Assembly (NCBI RefSeq): GCF_014199915.1
Contig: NZ_JACHOO010000002.1
Span: 124,001 to 188,000, forward strand
DNA length: 64,000 nucleotides
Origin: Prosthecomicrobium pneumaticum
GTDB taxonomy: Bacteria; Pseudomonadota; Alphaproteobacteria; Rhizobiales; Kaistiaceae
Direction of reading: 5' to 3'
The notes beneath the pieces were generated by a model. It was given only the letters and a program-made list of their open reading frames with translations. It ran no database searches and had not been told where the DNA came from. Made by a program: the position numbers and the translations under genes. How positions within the stretch are numbered: position 1 is the first letter of the stretch; every line of letters starts with the position of its first letter. Positions 10,566 through 18,877 of this stretch are shown piece by piece.

Positions 10566-10986
10566 GGCCCGCCATTCCGACTTCGCGGCCGCACCTGTAC
10601 GGCCCCCTCTCCCGCGGGGCGGGAGAGGGCTTCCGGCCTTGGCGTCGCAGGGAGCGTCAGCGACCGAGACGCGTAGGCCGGAAGGGTGAGGGTGGCTCTC
10701 CTTCGTCGACCAAGAGAAGGCCCTCACCCTACCCTCTCCCGCGGAGCGGGAGAGGGGGTCCCGGCCGTTGCGCCTGCCTTTGGGCCGCCATTCCGCTATG
10801 TGCGCGCCCGGGTCGACCGAGCTCCCGACAGGATGAACCGGGATCGGACATCCCCTCTCCCGCTTGCGGGAGAGGGCTTCCGGCCTTGGCGTCGCAGGGA
10901 GCGCGAGCGACCGAGACGCGTAGGCCGGAAGGGTGAGGGTGTCCTGCTCAGCGTCTGCGGGGCGTGATCGGCCGCCGGGCCGGCGC
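10566..10986. repeat. Two tandem copies of the GGGAGAGGG/GGGTGAGGG repeat element
   Basis: The 421-base gap between convergent genes contains no supported gene. From 10603 to about 10940 it carries two related blocks. Each block has a CTCTCCCGC/GCGGGAGAG stem, then a GGCTTCCGGCCTTGG box and the CGACGC...GCGTCGCAGGGAGCG region. It ends in GGCCGGAAGGGTGAGGG. The blocks face each other in part and so could fold into long double-stem structures. The position suggests a transcription barrier between the convergent genes, which is inferred. Confidence 0.65.
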
Positions 10987-11793
10987 TCAGCCCCAGGTGA
11001 GCAGCGCGGCGAGGCCGATCGCGCCGACGGCGAGCCGCCACCAGGCGAAGGGCGCGAATCCGTGCCGCGAGACGAAGGCGAGCAGGCCGCGCACAACGAC
11101 GACGCCCGCGGCGAAGGCGGCGACGAAGCCGATCGCCACCATCATCGTCGATTCCGCCGTCATCACCGCGGCGGTCTTGTAGAGATCATAGGCGAAGGCG
11201 CCCGCCATGGTCGGCATGGCGAGGAAGAAGGAGAACTCGGCCGCCGCCCGCTTGTCGGCGCCGAGCATCAGACCGCCGACGATCGTAGCGCCCGAGCGCG
11301 ACACGCCGGGGATCATGGCGAGGCACTGGATGATGCCGATCGCGAAGCAGACCGGCAGCGGCAGGTCCATCGCGTCCGCATAGCGCGGGGTGAGCGGCAT
11401 CCGGTCGACGGCGAGCAGCACCAGCCCGCCGAGGATCAGCGCGATGCAGACCACCATCGGCGTCTCGAACAGCACCGTCTTGATGAAGTCGTGCGCGAGC
11501 ACGCCGATCACCACCGCCGGCAGGAAGGCGAGCAGGATGCCGCCGACGAAGCGCTGCGTGCGCGGGTCGCGCGGCAGGTCGCGGACGAGCTTCAAGAGCT
11601 TGCCGGAATAGACCGTCAGGATGGCGAGGATGGCGCCGAGCTGGATCAGCACCTCGAAGCTCTTGCCGGGATTTTCGAAGCCGAGAAAGTGTCCGAGCAG
11701 AAGGAGATGGCCGGTCGAGGAAACGGGGATGAACTCGGTCAGGCCTTCGACGAGCCCGAGCAGCAGGGCCTCGACGATCGTCGTGCCATCCAT
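10987..11793 (-). CDS. uppP: Undecaprenyl-diphosphatase UppP (BacA)
   Basis: UppP is an integral inner-membrane phosphatase that recycles undecaprenyl diphosphate to the monophosphate for cell-wall synthesis; overexpression of the family gives bacitracin resistance. The 268-residue length is standard. The catalytic signatures are [14 protein letters not shown] at about residues 16-29 and [10 protein letters not shown] at about 165-174, with several hydrophobic helices around them. It reads away from the GST-queG operon, and its start lies 126 bases from that operon's first gene. Confidence 0.95.
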   Translation of the reverse strand: MDGTTIVEALLLGLVEGLTEFIPVSSTGHLLLLGHFLGFENPGKSFEVLIQLGAILAILTVYSGKLLKLVRDLPRDPRTQRFVGGILLAFLPAVVIGVLAHDFIKTVLFETPMVVCIALILGGLVLLAVDRMPLTPRYADAMDLPLPVCFAIGIIQCLAMIPGVSRSGATIVGGLMLGADKRAAAEFSFFLAMPTMAGAFAYDLYKTAAVMTAESTMMVAIGFVAAFAAGVVVVRGLLAFVSRHGFAPFAWWRLAVGAIGLAALLTWG

Positions 11794-11918
11794 CGCGAAT
11801 CACCTCGGCAGAGCGGCGAATCGGCTTGTTCCGACCGCAATTCCCGGCCTATATGCGGGCGCCCTCGCCGCGCGCGCAATCGGCCCTTTCCGCGCAGTCC
11901 CGCCCTTCCCGAGACGCG

Positions 11919-12611
11919 ATGCCCCTCCTCTATCACCATCCCTTTTCCGCCGCTTCCCGCTTCGTGCGCCTCATTCTCGGCGAATACGACGAGGAGGTGG
12001 AACTGGTCGAGACGATGCCGTGGAAGCGCGACGAGAAGCTCCTGCTCGTCAATCCGGCCGGCACCCTGCCGGTCTTCGTCGACCATGACGGCGTGACGGC
12101 GAGCGGTGCGCTCGTCATCGCCGAGTATCTCGCGGAGACCCGTGGTGCACGCATGGGCGAGGTGAAGCTGCTGCCGGAAAACGTCGGCGATCGCGCCGAG
12201 GCGCGCCGCCTCCTGCACTGGTTCGCCGTCAAGATGCACGGCGAGGTGACCGACTATCTGGCGACCGAGAAGATCTTCAAGCGGCTGATGACGATCGCCG
12301 AAGGCGGCGGCTCGCCGAATGCCGCGGCGATCCGCGCGGCGCGCGCCAACATCCGCTATCATCTGCAATATATCGGCTGGCTGGCGGCGCGGCGGAACTG
12401 GCTCGGCGGACGGGGCCTCTCCTTCGCCGATCTCGCGGCGGCGGCCGAGCTCTCCGTCGTCGACTATCTCGGCGAGGTGCCATGGGAAGCGGACGAAACG
12501 GCGAAGGCTTGGTACGCGCGCATCAAGTCGCGGCCGTCCTTCCGGCCGATCCTCGCCGAGACGATGCGCGGCCTGCCGGCGGCGACGCACTACGCCGATC
12601 TCGACTTCTGA
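11919..12611 (+). CDS. Glutathione S-transferase family protein
   Basis: The 230-residue product has an N-terminal thioredoxin-like domain ([20 protein letters not shown] through [10 protein letters not shown]) and a C-terminal helical domain ending with the [19 protein letters not shown] motif typical of GST family C-domains. Ser10 or Tyr5 may activate glutathione, but the residue is not certain. The substrate is unknown. Its stop codon overlaps the likely start of queG, so the two are co-translated; a GST gene before queG is a frequent alphaproteobacterial arrangement. The ATG at 11919 begins the conserved domain; the longer frame from 11826 does not. Confidence 0.88.
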   Translation: MPLLYHHPFSAASRFVRLILGEYDEEVELVETMPWKRDEKLLLVNPAGTLPVFVDHDGVTASGALVIAEYLAETRGARMGEVKLLPENVGDRAEARRLLHWFAVKMHGEVTDYLATEKIFKRLMTIAEGGGSPNAAAIRAARANIRYHLQYIGWLAARRNWLGGRGLSFADLAAAAELSVVDYLGEVPWEADETAKAWYARIKSRPSFRPILAETMRGLPAATHYADLDF

Positions 12612-13729
12612 ACGCCGCGGCAGCGGCGAAGGCCCGGCTCGTCGCCGACGCAAAGGCCGAGGGCTTCGATCTCGTCCGCATCGCCGCGCCGGACGCCATC
12701 CCGCTCGCGCCCGGCCGGCTTTCGACCTTCCTCGCCGACGGCCATCACGGCACGATGGACTGGCTCGCCGAGACCCCGGAGCGCCGCGCCGATCCGCGCG
12801 CGCTCTGGCCGGAGGTGCGGTCGGTCGTCATGCTCGGCCTCAATTACGGGCCGGAGGAAGACCCTCGCGCCCTGCAGGCCCGGCCGGACCGCGCCGCGAT
12901 CTCGGTCTATGCCCGCAACCGCGACTATCACGACGTCATCAAGGGCCGGCTGAAGACGGTGGCGCAGAAGCTCGCCGCCCGCACCGGCGCGGCGGTCAAG
13001 GTGTTCGTCGACACCGCGCCGGTGATGGAAAAGCCGCTCGCCGCCGCCGCCGGGCTCGGCTGGCAGGGCAAGCACACCAATCTCGTCTCGCGCGATTACG
13101 GCTCCTGGCTCTTCCTCGGCGCGATCTTCAGCGCCGCCGAGCTGCCGGCGGACGCGGCCGAGCGCGACCATTGCGGCTCCTGCCGCGCCTGCCTCGACGC
13201 CTGTCCGACCGACGCCTTCCCGGCGCCCTACCGGCTCGATGCGCGGCGCTGCATCTCCTATCTGACGATCGAGCACAAGGGGCCGATCGCGCCCGAATTC
13301 CGGGCGAGGCTGGGCAACCGGATCTATGGTTGCGACGACTGCCTCGCCGCCTGCCCGTGGAACAAGTTCGCGCGCGCCGCGCGCGAGATGAAGCTGAAGG
13401 CGCGGCCCGAATTCGAGGCGCCGGCGCTCGCCGATCTCGCCGCGCTCGACGATGCCGGTTTCCGGGCGCTCTTCTCCGGCTCGCCGGTGAAGCGGATCGG
13501 CCGCGACCGTTTCGTGCGCAATGTCCTCTATGCGCTCGGCAATGCGGGCGACGCCGCGCTCGGGGCCGTCGCCGCCGCCCGGCTCGACGATCCCTCGCCG
13601 CTCGTTCGCGGCGCGGCGGTCTGGGCGCTCGCCCGGCTCGATCCCGCGCGGGCCGCGGCCGAGCGGGCACTCCGCGCCGCCGCGGAGCCGGACGAGACGG
13701 TGCGGGCGGAATGGGAGGCGGCGGCGTGA
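12608..13729 (+). CDS. queG: Epoxyqueuosine reductase QueG
   Basis: QueG reduces epoxyqueuosine to queuosine in tRNA, using a cobalamin and two [4Fe-4S] clusters. The clusters are visible as [12 protein letters not shown] (from about C189) and [10 protein letters not shown]; the latter is followed by a HEAT-like C-terminal tail. The start is unusual. Homology requires translation to begin close to 12608, where the frame has CTG overlapping the GST stop as CTGA, giving 373 residues. The only conventional upstream starts in frame (ATG 12482, TTG 12509) lie inside the GST gene, and the next ATG (12758) would delete conserved N-terminal sequence. A GTGA overlap links it to the next gene. Confidence 0.93.
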   Translation: MNAAAAAKARLVADAKAEGFDLVRIAAPDAIPLAPGRLSTFLADGHHGTMDWLAETPERRADPRALWPEVRSVVMLGLNYGPEEDPRALQARPDRAAISVYARNRDYHDVIKGRLKTVAQKLAARTGAAVKVFVDTAPVMEKPLAAAAGLGWQGKHTNLVSRDYGSWLFLGAIFSAAELPADAAERDHCGSCRACLDACPTDAFPAPYRLDARRCISYLTIEHKGPIAPEFRARLGNRIYGCDDCLAACPWNKFARAAREMKLKARPEFEAPALADLAALDDAGFRALFSGSPVKRIGRDRFVRNVLYALGNAGDAALGAVAAARLDDPSPLVRGAAVWALARLDPARAAAERALRAAAEPDETVRAEWEAAA

Positions 13730-14601
13730 GCGGCGAACTCTTCGTCTTCGGCCTCGGCTATTCGGCGCGCGCCTTCGTCGAACGTGCCCGCGGACGCTAC
13801 CGCCGCATCGGCGGCACGGTGCGGACGGCCGAGAAGGCCGCCGCACTGCGGGCCGAGGGCATCGCGGCGGTCGTCTTCGACGGCGGCGCGCCCTCGCCCG
13901 CGGTCACGGCGGCGCTTCGGACCGCGACGCACCTCCTCGTCTCCGTCGCGCCCGGCGCCGCCGATCCGGTGCTCGCGGCGCACGGCGAGGCGATCGCTGC
14001 CGCGCCGGCGCTGGAGGCGATCGTCTATCTCTCGACCGTCGGCGTCTATGGCGACCATGGCGGCGGCTGGGTCGACGAGGCGACGCCGCCGGCGCCGAAG
14101 AGCGTTCGCTCGATCGAGCGGGTCGCCGCCGAGACAGCCTGGACGGCGCTCGGCCGCGCGACGGGCGTGCCGGTCGCGCTGCTGCGCCTCGCCGGCATTT
14201 ACGGGCCGCGCCGCAACGCGCTCGCCGATCTCGCCGCCGGCACGGCGCGCCGGCTCGTCAAGCCCGGCCAGGTGTTCAACCGCATCCATGTCGAGGACAT
14301 CGCCGCGGCGATCGACGCCGCCTTCGCGGCCCGTGCCGACGGTCCGGTCAATGTCTGCGACGACGCGCCCTCCGCCCCGCAGGACGTTGTCGCCTTCGCC
14401 GCCGGGCTGATGGGTGTTCCGCCGCCGCCCGAGACCGATTTCGCAACCGCCGACCTCTCGCCGATGGCCCGCTCCTTCTATGGCGAGAACAAGCGCGTGT
14501 CGAACCGGCGCCTGCGCGAGCATCTCGGCGTCGACCTCGCCCATCCGAGCTATCGCGAGGGCCTCACCGCACTCTGGCGCAGCGGCCGCTGGCGGGGATA
14601 G
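13726..14601 (+). CDS. YeeZ-like NAD(P)-binding epimerase/dehydratase family protein
   Basis: The 291-residue soluble protein has a Rossmann nucleotide site at its start ([13 protein letters not shown]) and extended-SDR features further on ([35 protein letters not shown]). The catalytic YxxxK of classical SDRs is not evident; SIERVAAE occupies that region, as in YeeZ-like proteins whose reaction is unknown. It starts at GTG 13726 with GGGAGG 7 bases upstream and overlaps the queG stop as GTGA. Co-expression with queG is therefore likely, but a shared role is not established. Confidence 0.8.
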   Translation: MSGELFVFGLGYSARAFVERARGRYRRIGGTVRTAEKAAALRAEGIAAVVFDGGAPSPAVTAALRTATHLLVSVAPGAADPVLAAHGEAIAAAPALEAIVYLSTVGVYGDHGGGWVDEATPPAPKSVRSIERVAAETAWTALGRATGVPVALLRLAGIYGPRRNALADLAAGTARRLVKPGQVFNRIHVEDIAAAIDAAFAARADGPVNVCDDAPSAPQDVVAFAAGLMGVPPPPETDFATADLSPMARSFYGENKRVSNRRLREHLGVDLAHPSYREGLTALWRSGRWRG

Positions 14602-14647
14602 CGGCACGCGACGCCTCCCCTCATGTCTACCTGCGTGCGGCCCCATC

Positions 14648-14692
14648 CACCCGTCATGCCGGCCTCCGTGCCGGCCTCCATAATCGTGAGGC
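14648..14692. repeat. Single palindromic repeat copy
   Basis: CACCCGTCATGCCGGCC...GGCCTCCATAATCGTGAGG is one isolated copy of the element that builds the arrays near 19-20 kb and 51 kb. It lies in the 167-base gap between the convergent YeeZ-like and lacI-type genes, where it may act in transcript ending. Confidence 0.6.
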
Positions 14693-14768
14693 TCGGCATC
14701 GGGGCGGGCGCTCTTCCTCCCGTGCCCGCGACGGTGCGAGGCCGTGAAGCAGGGACCTCGGCGAGCGG

Positions 14769-15791
14769 TCACACATTCTCCGCCACGAAGAGATCAAAGG
14801 GCAGGAACACCCGCGCCGGCTCTTCGCCCGCGAGCGCGCCGAGCATCAGGCGGAGCGCCGTCTCGACCAGCCGCCCCACCGGCGTGCCGATCACCGCGTC
14901 GAGAACGCCGTCCTCGAGCGCGAGGCGCGTCGCCGGGATCAGCTCGTTGCAGACGGCGACGATCGGCGCGCCGCCGCCCCGCTCGCGCAGCGCCGCGATC
15001 AGCCCCTCCATGCCGCCGCCCGCGTCATAGATGCCGACGAGGTCGGGCGCCCGCTTGAGGAGTTCCAGCGTCGCCTCGTGCGAGAGCCGCGAATCCTCGA
15101 GATTGGCGAGCGATTCGAGCAGGCGGAACTGCGGCGCCTTCTCGCGGAAATAGGAGCGGAAGCTCATCTCGGCGCGTTCGTGATTGGTGTAGCGATGGCT
15201 GCCGACGAGGATGCCGACCGGCCCGGGCGTCCGCGCCAGCCGGGCGATCGCCCAGGCGGCGGTGCGGCCGGCCTTGTTCGGATCGATGCCGACATGGCCG
15301 GCGACGGCCGGCGTCGACAACTCCGCGAGCAGGGTGACGACCGGCACGCCGCGCGCCGCGAGCGCCTCGACGGCCGCCGCGACCTTCGGATGGTCGGCGG
15401 CGACCAGCGCCACCACATCCGCCCGCTCGCCGAGCGCCATCAGCTTCGCGGCCACGGCGGGCGGCGCGAGATCATCGTTGAAATCGACCAGCGGCCGGCC
15501 GCGCACCGCCGTGAGCGCCCGCGTCGCCTCGGCGAAGGCCGCCGCCATCGGCTGATAGAAGCGGTCGTTGCGGCCCTGCAGCAGGAAGCCGAGCGTCTTC
15601 GTCTCGACGATCTCGTCGAGCCGCCGCCGCAGCAGCGTGGTGCCGTGATAGCCGAGCGCCTCGGCCGCGGCGACGACCCGCTCGGCGGTCGCACGCGCGA
15701 CCGGGGCGCGCTTGTTGAGCACGCGGTCGACGGTCGCGACGCCCACCCCGGCCGCCCGCGCAACATCGGCGAGCGTGGTGCGCGCACTCAT
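14769..15791 (-). CDS. LacI family transcriptional regulator
   Basis: The 340-residue product has the LacI helix-turn-helix at residues 7-26 (LADVARAAGVGVATVDRVLN) and a periplasmic-binding-protein-like sugar-sensing domain after it (DVVALVAADHPKV, GHVGIDPNKAGRTA, YTNHERAEMSFR, GIYDAGGGMEG). It faces the MocDEF-like operon. The 162-base interval holds two copies of a shared palindrome that are good candidate operators for this protein. Its ATG has no good ribosome site of its own but overlaps the stop of a short frame that has GAGGAGG, so its translation may be coupled. The ligand is inferred to be an inositol-like compound from the neighbours only. Confidence 0.92.
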   Translation of the reverse strand: MSARTTLADVARAAGVGVATVDRVLNKRAPVARATAERVVAAAEALGYHGTTLLRRRLDEIVETKTLGFLLQGRNDRFYQPMAAAFAEATRALTAVRGRPLVDFNDDLAPPAVAAKLMALGERADVVALVAADHPKVAAAVEALAARGVPVVTLLAELSTPAVAGHVGIDPNKAGRTAAWAIARLARTPGPVGILVGSHRYTNHERAEMSFRSYFREKAPQFRLLESLANLEDSRLSHEATLELLKRAPDLVGIYDAGGGMEGLIAALRERGGGAPIVAVCNELIPATRLALEDGVLDAVIGTPVGRLVETALRLMLGALAGEEPARVFLPFDLFVAENV

Positions 15792-15820
15792 CGGGCCGCC
15801 GCGATGATAGAATCCATCAT
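15788..15820 (-). CDS. Possible 10-residue leader peptide coupled to the lacI-type gene
   Basis: Reading minus, GAGGAGG is followed after 3 and 6 bases by two ATG codons and the frame MMDSIIAAAR, whose TGA stop overlaps the regulator's ATG as ATGA. The regulator ATG itself is preceded only by GCGGCGGCCCG. The layout suggests the leader recruits ribosomes for the regulator. The leader also overlaps operator-like palindrome 1, so repressor binding would sit over its coding sequence. This is read directly from sequence; translation is unproven. Confidence 0.35.
   Translation of the reverse strand: MMDSIIAAAR
15804..15820. promoter_or_regulatory. Putative LacI-type operator 1
   Basis: ATGATAGAATCCATCAT is an imperfect 17-bp palindrome in which 7 of 8 pairs match. 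Its inner 13 bases share 10 with operator 2 (consensus GATAGrwTCyATC). It lies just upstream of the regulator's start. Confidence 0.55.
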
Positions 15821-15849
15821 GATCCTCCTCGAAGCGCCTGAGCCGCCTC

Positions 15850-15862
15850 GATAGGTTCTATC
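15850..15862. promoter_or_regulatory. Putative LacI-type operator 2
   Basis: GATAGGTTCTATC is a palindrome with 5 of 6 pairs matched. It starts 44 bp from the equivalent position of operator 1, about four helical turns, which would allow cooperative binding or a small loop between the divergent genes. Confidence 0.55.
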
Positions 15863-15953
15863 AAGGCCCGATTGCCGGTCAAAGCGCAGCCGGCTACTCT
15901 TTCGAGCAAGAAGAATTCGCAACAAGACGCGAACCCCGAGGAGGACACGCCGG

Positions 15954-17033
15954 ATGCCGACCGAGATCCGCCGCGACTACAGCCTGACCGGGCCCGAAGC
16001 GGACCGCGCGGTGGCGCGCGGCCTCGCCACAGCCGATTGGTATCAATGTCCGATCCCGCGCAAGGAGATGAAGGCGCTGATGGCGCGCTCCGACGGGCCG
16101 GCGCTGCGCGACACCGCGATCTGGTTCGCCGCGCTGTTCCTCTCCGGCCTCGGCGGCTGGTATTTCTGGGGCACCTGGTGGTGCGTGCCGTTCTTCGCCG
16201 TCTACGGCATCCTCTACGGCTCGTCCTCCGATTCCCGCTGGCACGAATGCGGCCACGGCACAGCCTTCAAGACGCCCTGGATGAACGAGGTGGTCTATCA
16301 GATCGCCTGCTTCATGATCCTGCGCGAGCCGACCGTCTGGCGCTGGAGCCATACCCGGCACCACACCGACACGATCATCGTCGGCCGCGATCCCGAGATC
16401 GCCGCGCCGCGTCCGCCGGACATCGCCGGCATCCTGCTCAACGTCTTCGCGCTCAAGAGCTCGTGGGTGGCGCTGAAGAAGATCGCGCTGCACGCCACCG
16501 GCCGGCTCTATCCCGACGAGGCGCTCTACATTCCCGAGAGCGAACGCGGCAAGGTGTTCCGCGTCGCGCGGATCTATCTCGTCATCCTCATCGCCGTCGC
16601 CGCCTGGTGCCTCGCCATCGGTTCGATCCTGCCGGCGATGTTCATCGGCCTGCCGACGCTCTATGGCGCCGCCTTCGTCGTCGTCTTCGGCCTGACGCAG
16701 CACGCCGGCCTCGACGAGGACGTGCTCGACCACCGGCTCAACAGCCGCACGGTCTACATGAACCCGGTCTTCCGCTTCCTCTACTGGAACATGAACTATC
16801 ACGTCGAGCACCACATGTTCCCGATGGTGCCCTACCATCAGTTGCCGAAGCTGCACGCCCGCATCAAGGACGATTGCCCGACGCCCTATTCGGGCCTCTG
16901 GGAGGCCTATCGCGAGATCATCCCGGCGCTCTGGCGGCAGCGGAAGGACCCGCGCTTCTTCGTCCGGCGCCGTTTGCCCGGCCATGCGCGGCCGCTCGGC
17001 GCGCCGCCGGCCGGCGCCGTGCCGGCGGAATGA
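15954..17033 (+). CDS. MocD-like fatty acid desaturase-family oxygenase
   Basis: The 359-residue membrane di-iron enzyme has the three histidine boxes of the desaturase/alkane-hydroxylase superfamily: HECGH (97-101), HTRHH (133-137) and HVEHH (283-287). Hydrophobic segments lie near 55-90 and 190-235. MocD of rhizopine-degrading Sinorhizobium belongs to this family and works with a ferredoxin (MocE) and reductase (MocF), the same order as here. The likely role is oxidative attack, such as O-demethylation, on an inositol-like compound; the exact substrate is inferred. The ATG at 15954 has GAGGAGGA 8 bases upstream. It is the first gene after the two LacI-type operators. Confidence 0.85.
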   Translation: MPTEIRRDYSLTGPEADRAVARGLATADWYQCPIPRKEMKALMARSDGPALRDTAIWFAALFLSGLGGWYFWGTWWCVPFFAVYGILYGSSSDSRWHECGHGTAFKTPWMNEVVYQIACFMILREPTVWRWSHTRHHTDTIIVGRDPEIAAPRPPDIAGILLNVFALKSSWVALKKIALHATGRLYPDEALYIPESERGKVFRVARIYLVILIAVAAWCLAIGSILPAMFIGLPTLYGAAFVVVFGLTQHAGLDEDVLDHRLNSRTVYMNPVFRFLYWNMNYHVEHHMFPMVPYHQLPKLHARIKDDCPTPYSGLWEAYREIIPALWRQRKDPRFFVRRRLPGHARPLGAPPAGAVPAE

Positions 17034-17094
17034 ACGGGCGCGGCGGCAGCCCCCGATCCCTGCCGCCGCCGGCCGACAGCATGAGGAGGATGGA

Positions 17095-17424
17095 ATGAGC
17101 GCCACAACGGCGATCCGCTGGGTCGAGGCCTGCGCGGTCGAGGACATCGACGCGGAGGACGTCATCCGCTTCGACCACGAGGGGCGGACCTTCGCGATCT
17201 ACCGCGCCCCCGACGGCCGCTTCCACGCCACAGACGGGCTCTGCACGCACGAGCGGGTGCATCTCGCCGACGGTCTCGTCATGGGATCGATCATCGAATG
17301 CCCGAAGCACAACGGCCGGTTCGACTATACGACGGGCCGGGCGAAGGGCGCCCCGGTCTGCGTCGATCTCGCCACCTATCCGGTGCGGATCGACGGCGAC
17401 ACGGTCCTGATCGGCCTCGGCTGA
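17095..17424 (+). CDS. mocE: MocE family Rieske-type [2Fe-2S] ferredoxin
   Basis: The 109-residue protein is a small Rieske ferredoxin. Cluster ligands are C50 and H52 (CTHE) and C69 and H72 (CPKH), with the NGRFDYTTGRAKG loop that normally follows. It should carry electrons from the flavoprotein encoded downstream to the di-iron oxygenase encoded upstream. The ATG at 17095 has AGGAGG 5 bases before it, and the gene lies 61 bases after the oxygenase gene, so co-transcription is very likely. The cytoplasm is the expected location. Confidence 0.92.
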   Translation: MSATTAIRWVEACAVEDIDAEDVIRFDHEGRTFAIYRAPDGRFHATDGLCTHERVHLADGLVMGSIIECPKHNGRFDYTTGRAKGAPVCVDLATYPVRIDGDTVLIGLG

Positions 17425-17515
17425 GGCGCCGACAGAGCTCGGCCGTTGTCCGGTCCGCACGGCCGCCGGCTGCGGCCTGCTCTCCGGCCCGCACGGTCAC
17501 CGCGGCCGCCGGGAG

Positions 17516-17606
17516 CCCCCTCTCCCGCCCTGCGGGAGAGGGTCGGGGTGAGGGCCTTTCTCTCCACCGCGCGCGGTCCCTCGGCCTCTCTCACCCCACC
17601 CTCTCC
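17516..17606. repeat. Palindromic repeat inside the mocE-reductase interval
   Basis: A CCCTCTCCCGC/GCGGGAGAGGG stem followed by GGGGTGAGGGCC and a facing CTCACCCCACCCTCTCC box fills much of the 226-base gap between the Rieske ferredoxin and its reductase. As part of the message it may lower or uncouple expression of the reductase; that effect is inferred. Confidence 0.6.
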
Positions 17607-17650
17607 ACACGCGGCGAGGAAACCAGCCCTCGGTGGCGGAGGACGGAACC

Positions 17651-18877
17651 ATGCAGTCGATCGTCGTCGTCGGAGCCGGCGAGGCCGGGGCGCGGGCCGC
17701 GCTGGCGCTGCGCGAGAACGGCTTTTCCGGCCGCGTGACGCTCGTCGGCGCCGAGGCTCATCCGCCCTATGAGCGGCCGCCGCTGTCGAAGGCGGCGCTG
17801 CTCGACGACGCCGAGCCGGAGCCGCGCACCATCCTGCGCGCGGCGGAATTCGGCGAGGCCGGCGTCGTCCATCTCGCGCGGGCGACCGCGACCGGAATCG
17901 ACCGCGCCGGCCATCGCCTCCAGCTCGCCGACGGCCGCGCCCTTGCCTATGACCGCCTGCTCCTCGCGACCGGCGCGACCGCCCGGCCGCTCGCCCTGCC
18001 CGGCGCGGCGGAGACGGGCGTGCTCACCCTGCGCGGCTTTCCCGATGCGCTGGCGCTGCGCGCCGCCCTGCAGCCGGGCCGGCGCATCATCGTCATCGGC
18101 GGCGGTTTCATCGGCCTCGAGCTCGCGGCGGCTGCGGTGGTCCGGGGCGCGACCGTCACGCTGGTCGAGCTGGCGCCGCGGCTGCTCGCGCGTGCGGTCC
18201 CGGCGCCGCTCGCCGCCCTCATCGCCGCGCGGCACGAAGCGGCCGGCGTCCGCATCCTGACCGGCACGGGCATCGCCGAACTCCGCCGTGACGGCGCGGA
18301 ACGGCTCGTCGTGCTCGCGACCGGCGAGACGCTCGCCGCCGACACGGTGATCGCCGGCATCGGCGCGCTGCCCGAAACCGCGCTCGCCGCCTCCGCCGGC
18401 CTCGCGCTCGACAACGGCATCGCGGTGGATGCGACGCTCGCCTCGGGCGACCCCGACATCTTCGCCGCCGGCGATTGTTGCTCCTTCCCGCATCCGCTCT
18501 ATGGCGGACGGCGGATCCGGCTCGAGGCCTGGCGGAACGCGCAGGACCAGGGCAACACGGCCGCCCGCAACCTCCTCGGCGCGGCCGAACCGCACGCCGC
18601 CGTGCCCTGGTTCTGGTCCGACCAGTACGAGCTGACGCTGCAGATCGCCGGTCTGCCGGACGAGGGCGTCGAGACCGTGACGCGCGATCTCGGCACGGCA
18701 CGGCTCGATTTCCACCGCGCCGCCGACGGCCGTCTCGTCGCGGTGAGCGCGCTCGGCCCCAATGCGGCGATCGCGAAGGAGGTCCGCCTCGCCGAAATGC
18801 TGATCGCCCGCCGCGCCGCCCCCGACGCCGCCTCGCTCGCCGCGCCCGCGGTGCGGCTCAAGACGCTGCTCGCCTGA
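17651..18877 (+). CDS. MocF-like NAD(P)/FAD-dependent ferredoxin reductase
   Basis: The 408-residue flavoprotein has an FAD-binding GxGxxG at its start (VVVGAGEAGARAAL), a central NAD(P) site (VIGGGFIGLELAAAA, near 149), and the second FAD contact DIFAAGDCCSF. It belongs to the ferredoxin/rubredoxin reductase group that serves Rieske oxygenase and P450 systems. It should reduce the neighbouring MocE-type ferredoxin using NAD(P)H. The ATG at 17651 follows GGAGG by 9 bases; an upstream GTG at 17633 is less likely. The 226-base repeat-bearing gap before it is unusually long for this operon. Confidence 0.88.
   Translation: MQSIVVVGAGEAGARAALALRENGFSGRVTLVGAEAHPPYERPPLSKAALLDDAEPEPRTILRAAEFGEAGVVHLARATATGIDRAGHRLQLADGRALAYDRLLLATGATARPLALPGAAETGVLTLRGFPDALALRAALQPGRRIIVIGGGFIGLELAAAAVVRGATVTLVELAPRLLARAVPAPLAALIAARHEAAGVRILTGTGIAELRRDGAERLVVLATGETLAADTVIAGIGALPETALAASAGLALDNGIAVDATLASGDPDIFAAGDCCSFPHPLYGGRRIRLEAWRNAQDQGNTAARNLLGAAEPHAAVPWFWSDQYELTLQIAGLPDEGVETVTRDLGTARLDFHRAADGRLVAVSALGPNAAIAKEVRLAEMLIARRAAPDAASLAAPAVRLKTLLA

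Noticed and set aside
12482-12607. N-terminal extension of QueG from ATG 12482
   Set aside because: The extra 42 residues lie in another frame of the GST gene and show no similarity to QueG N-termini.
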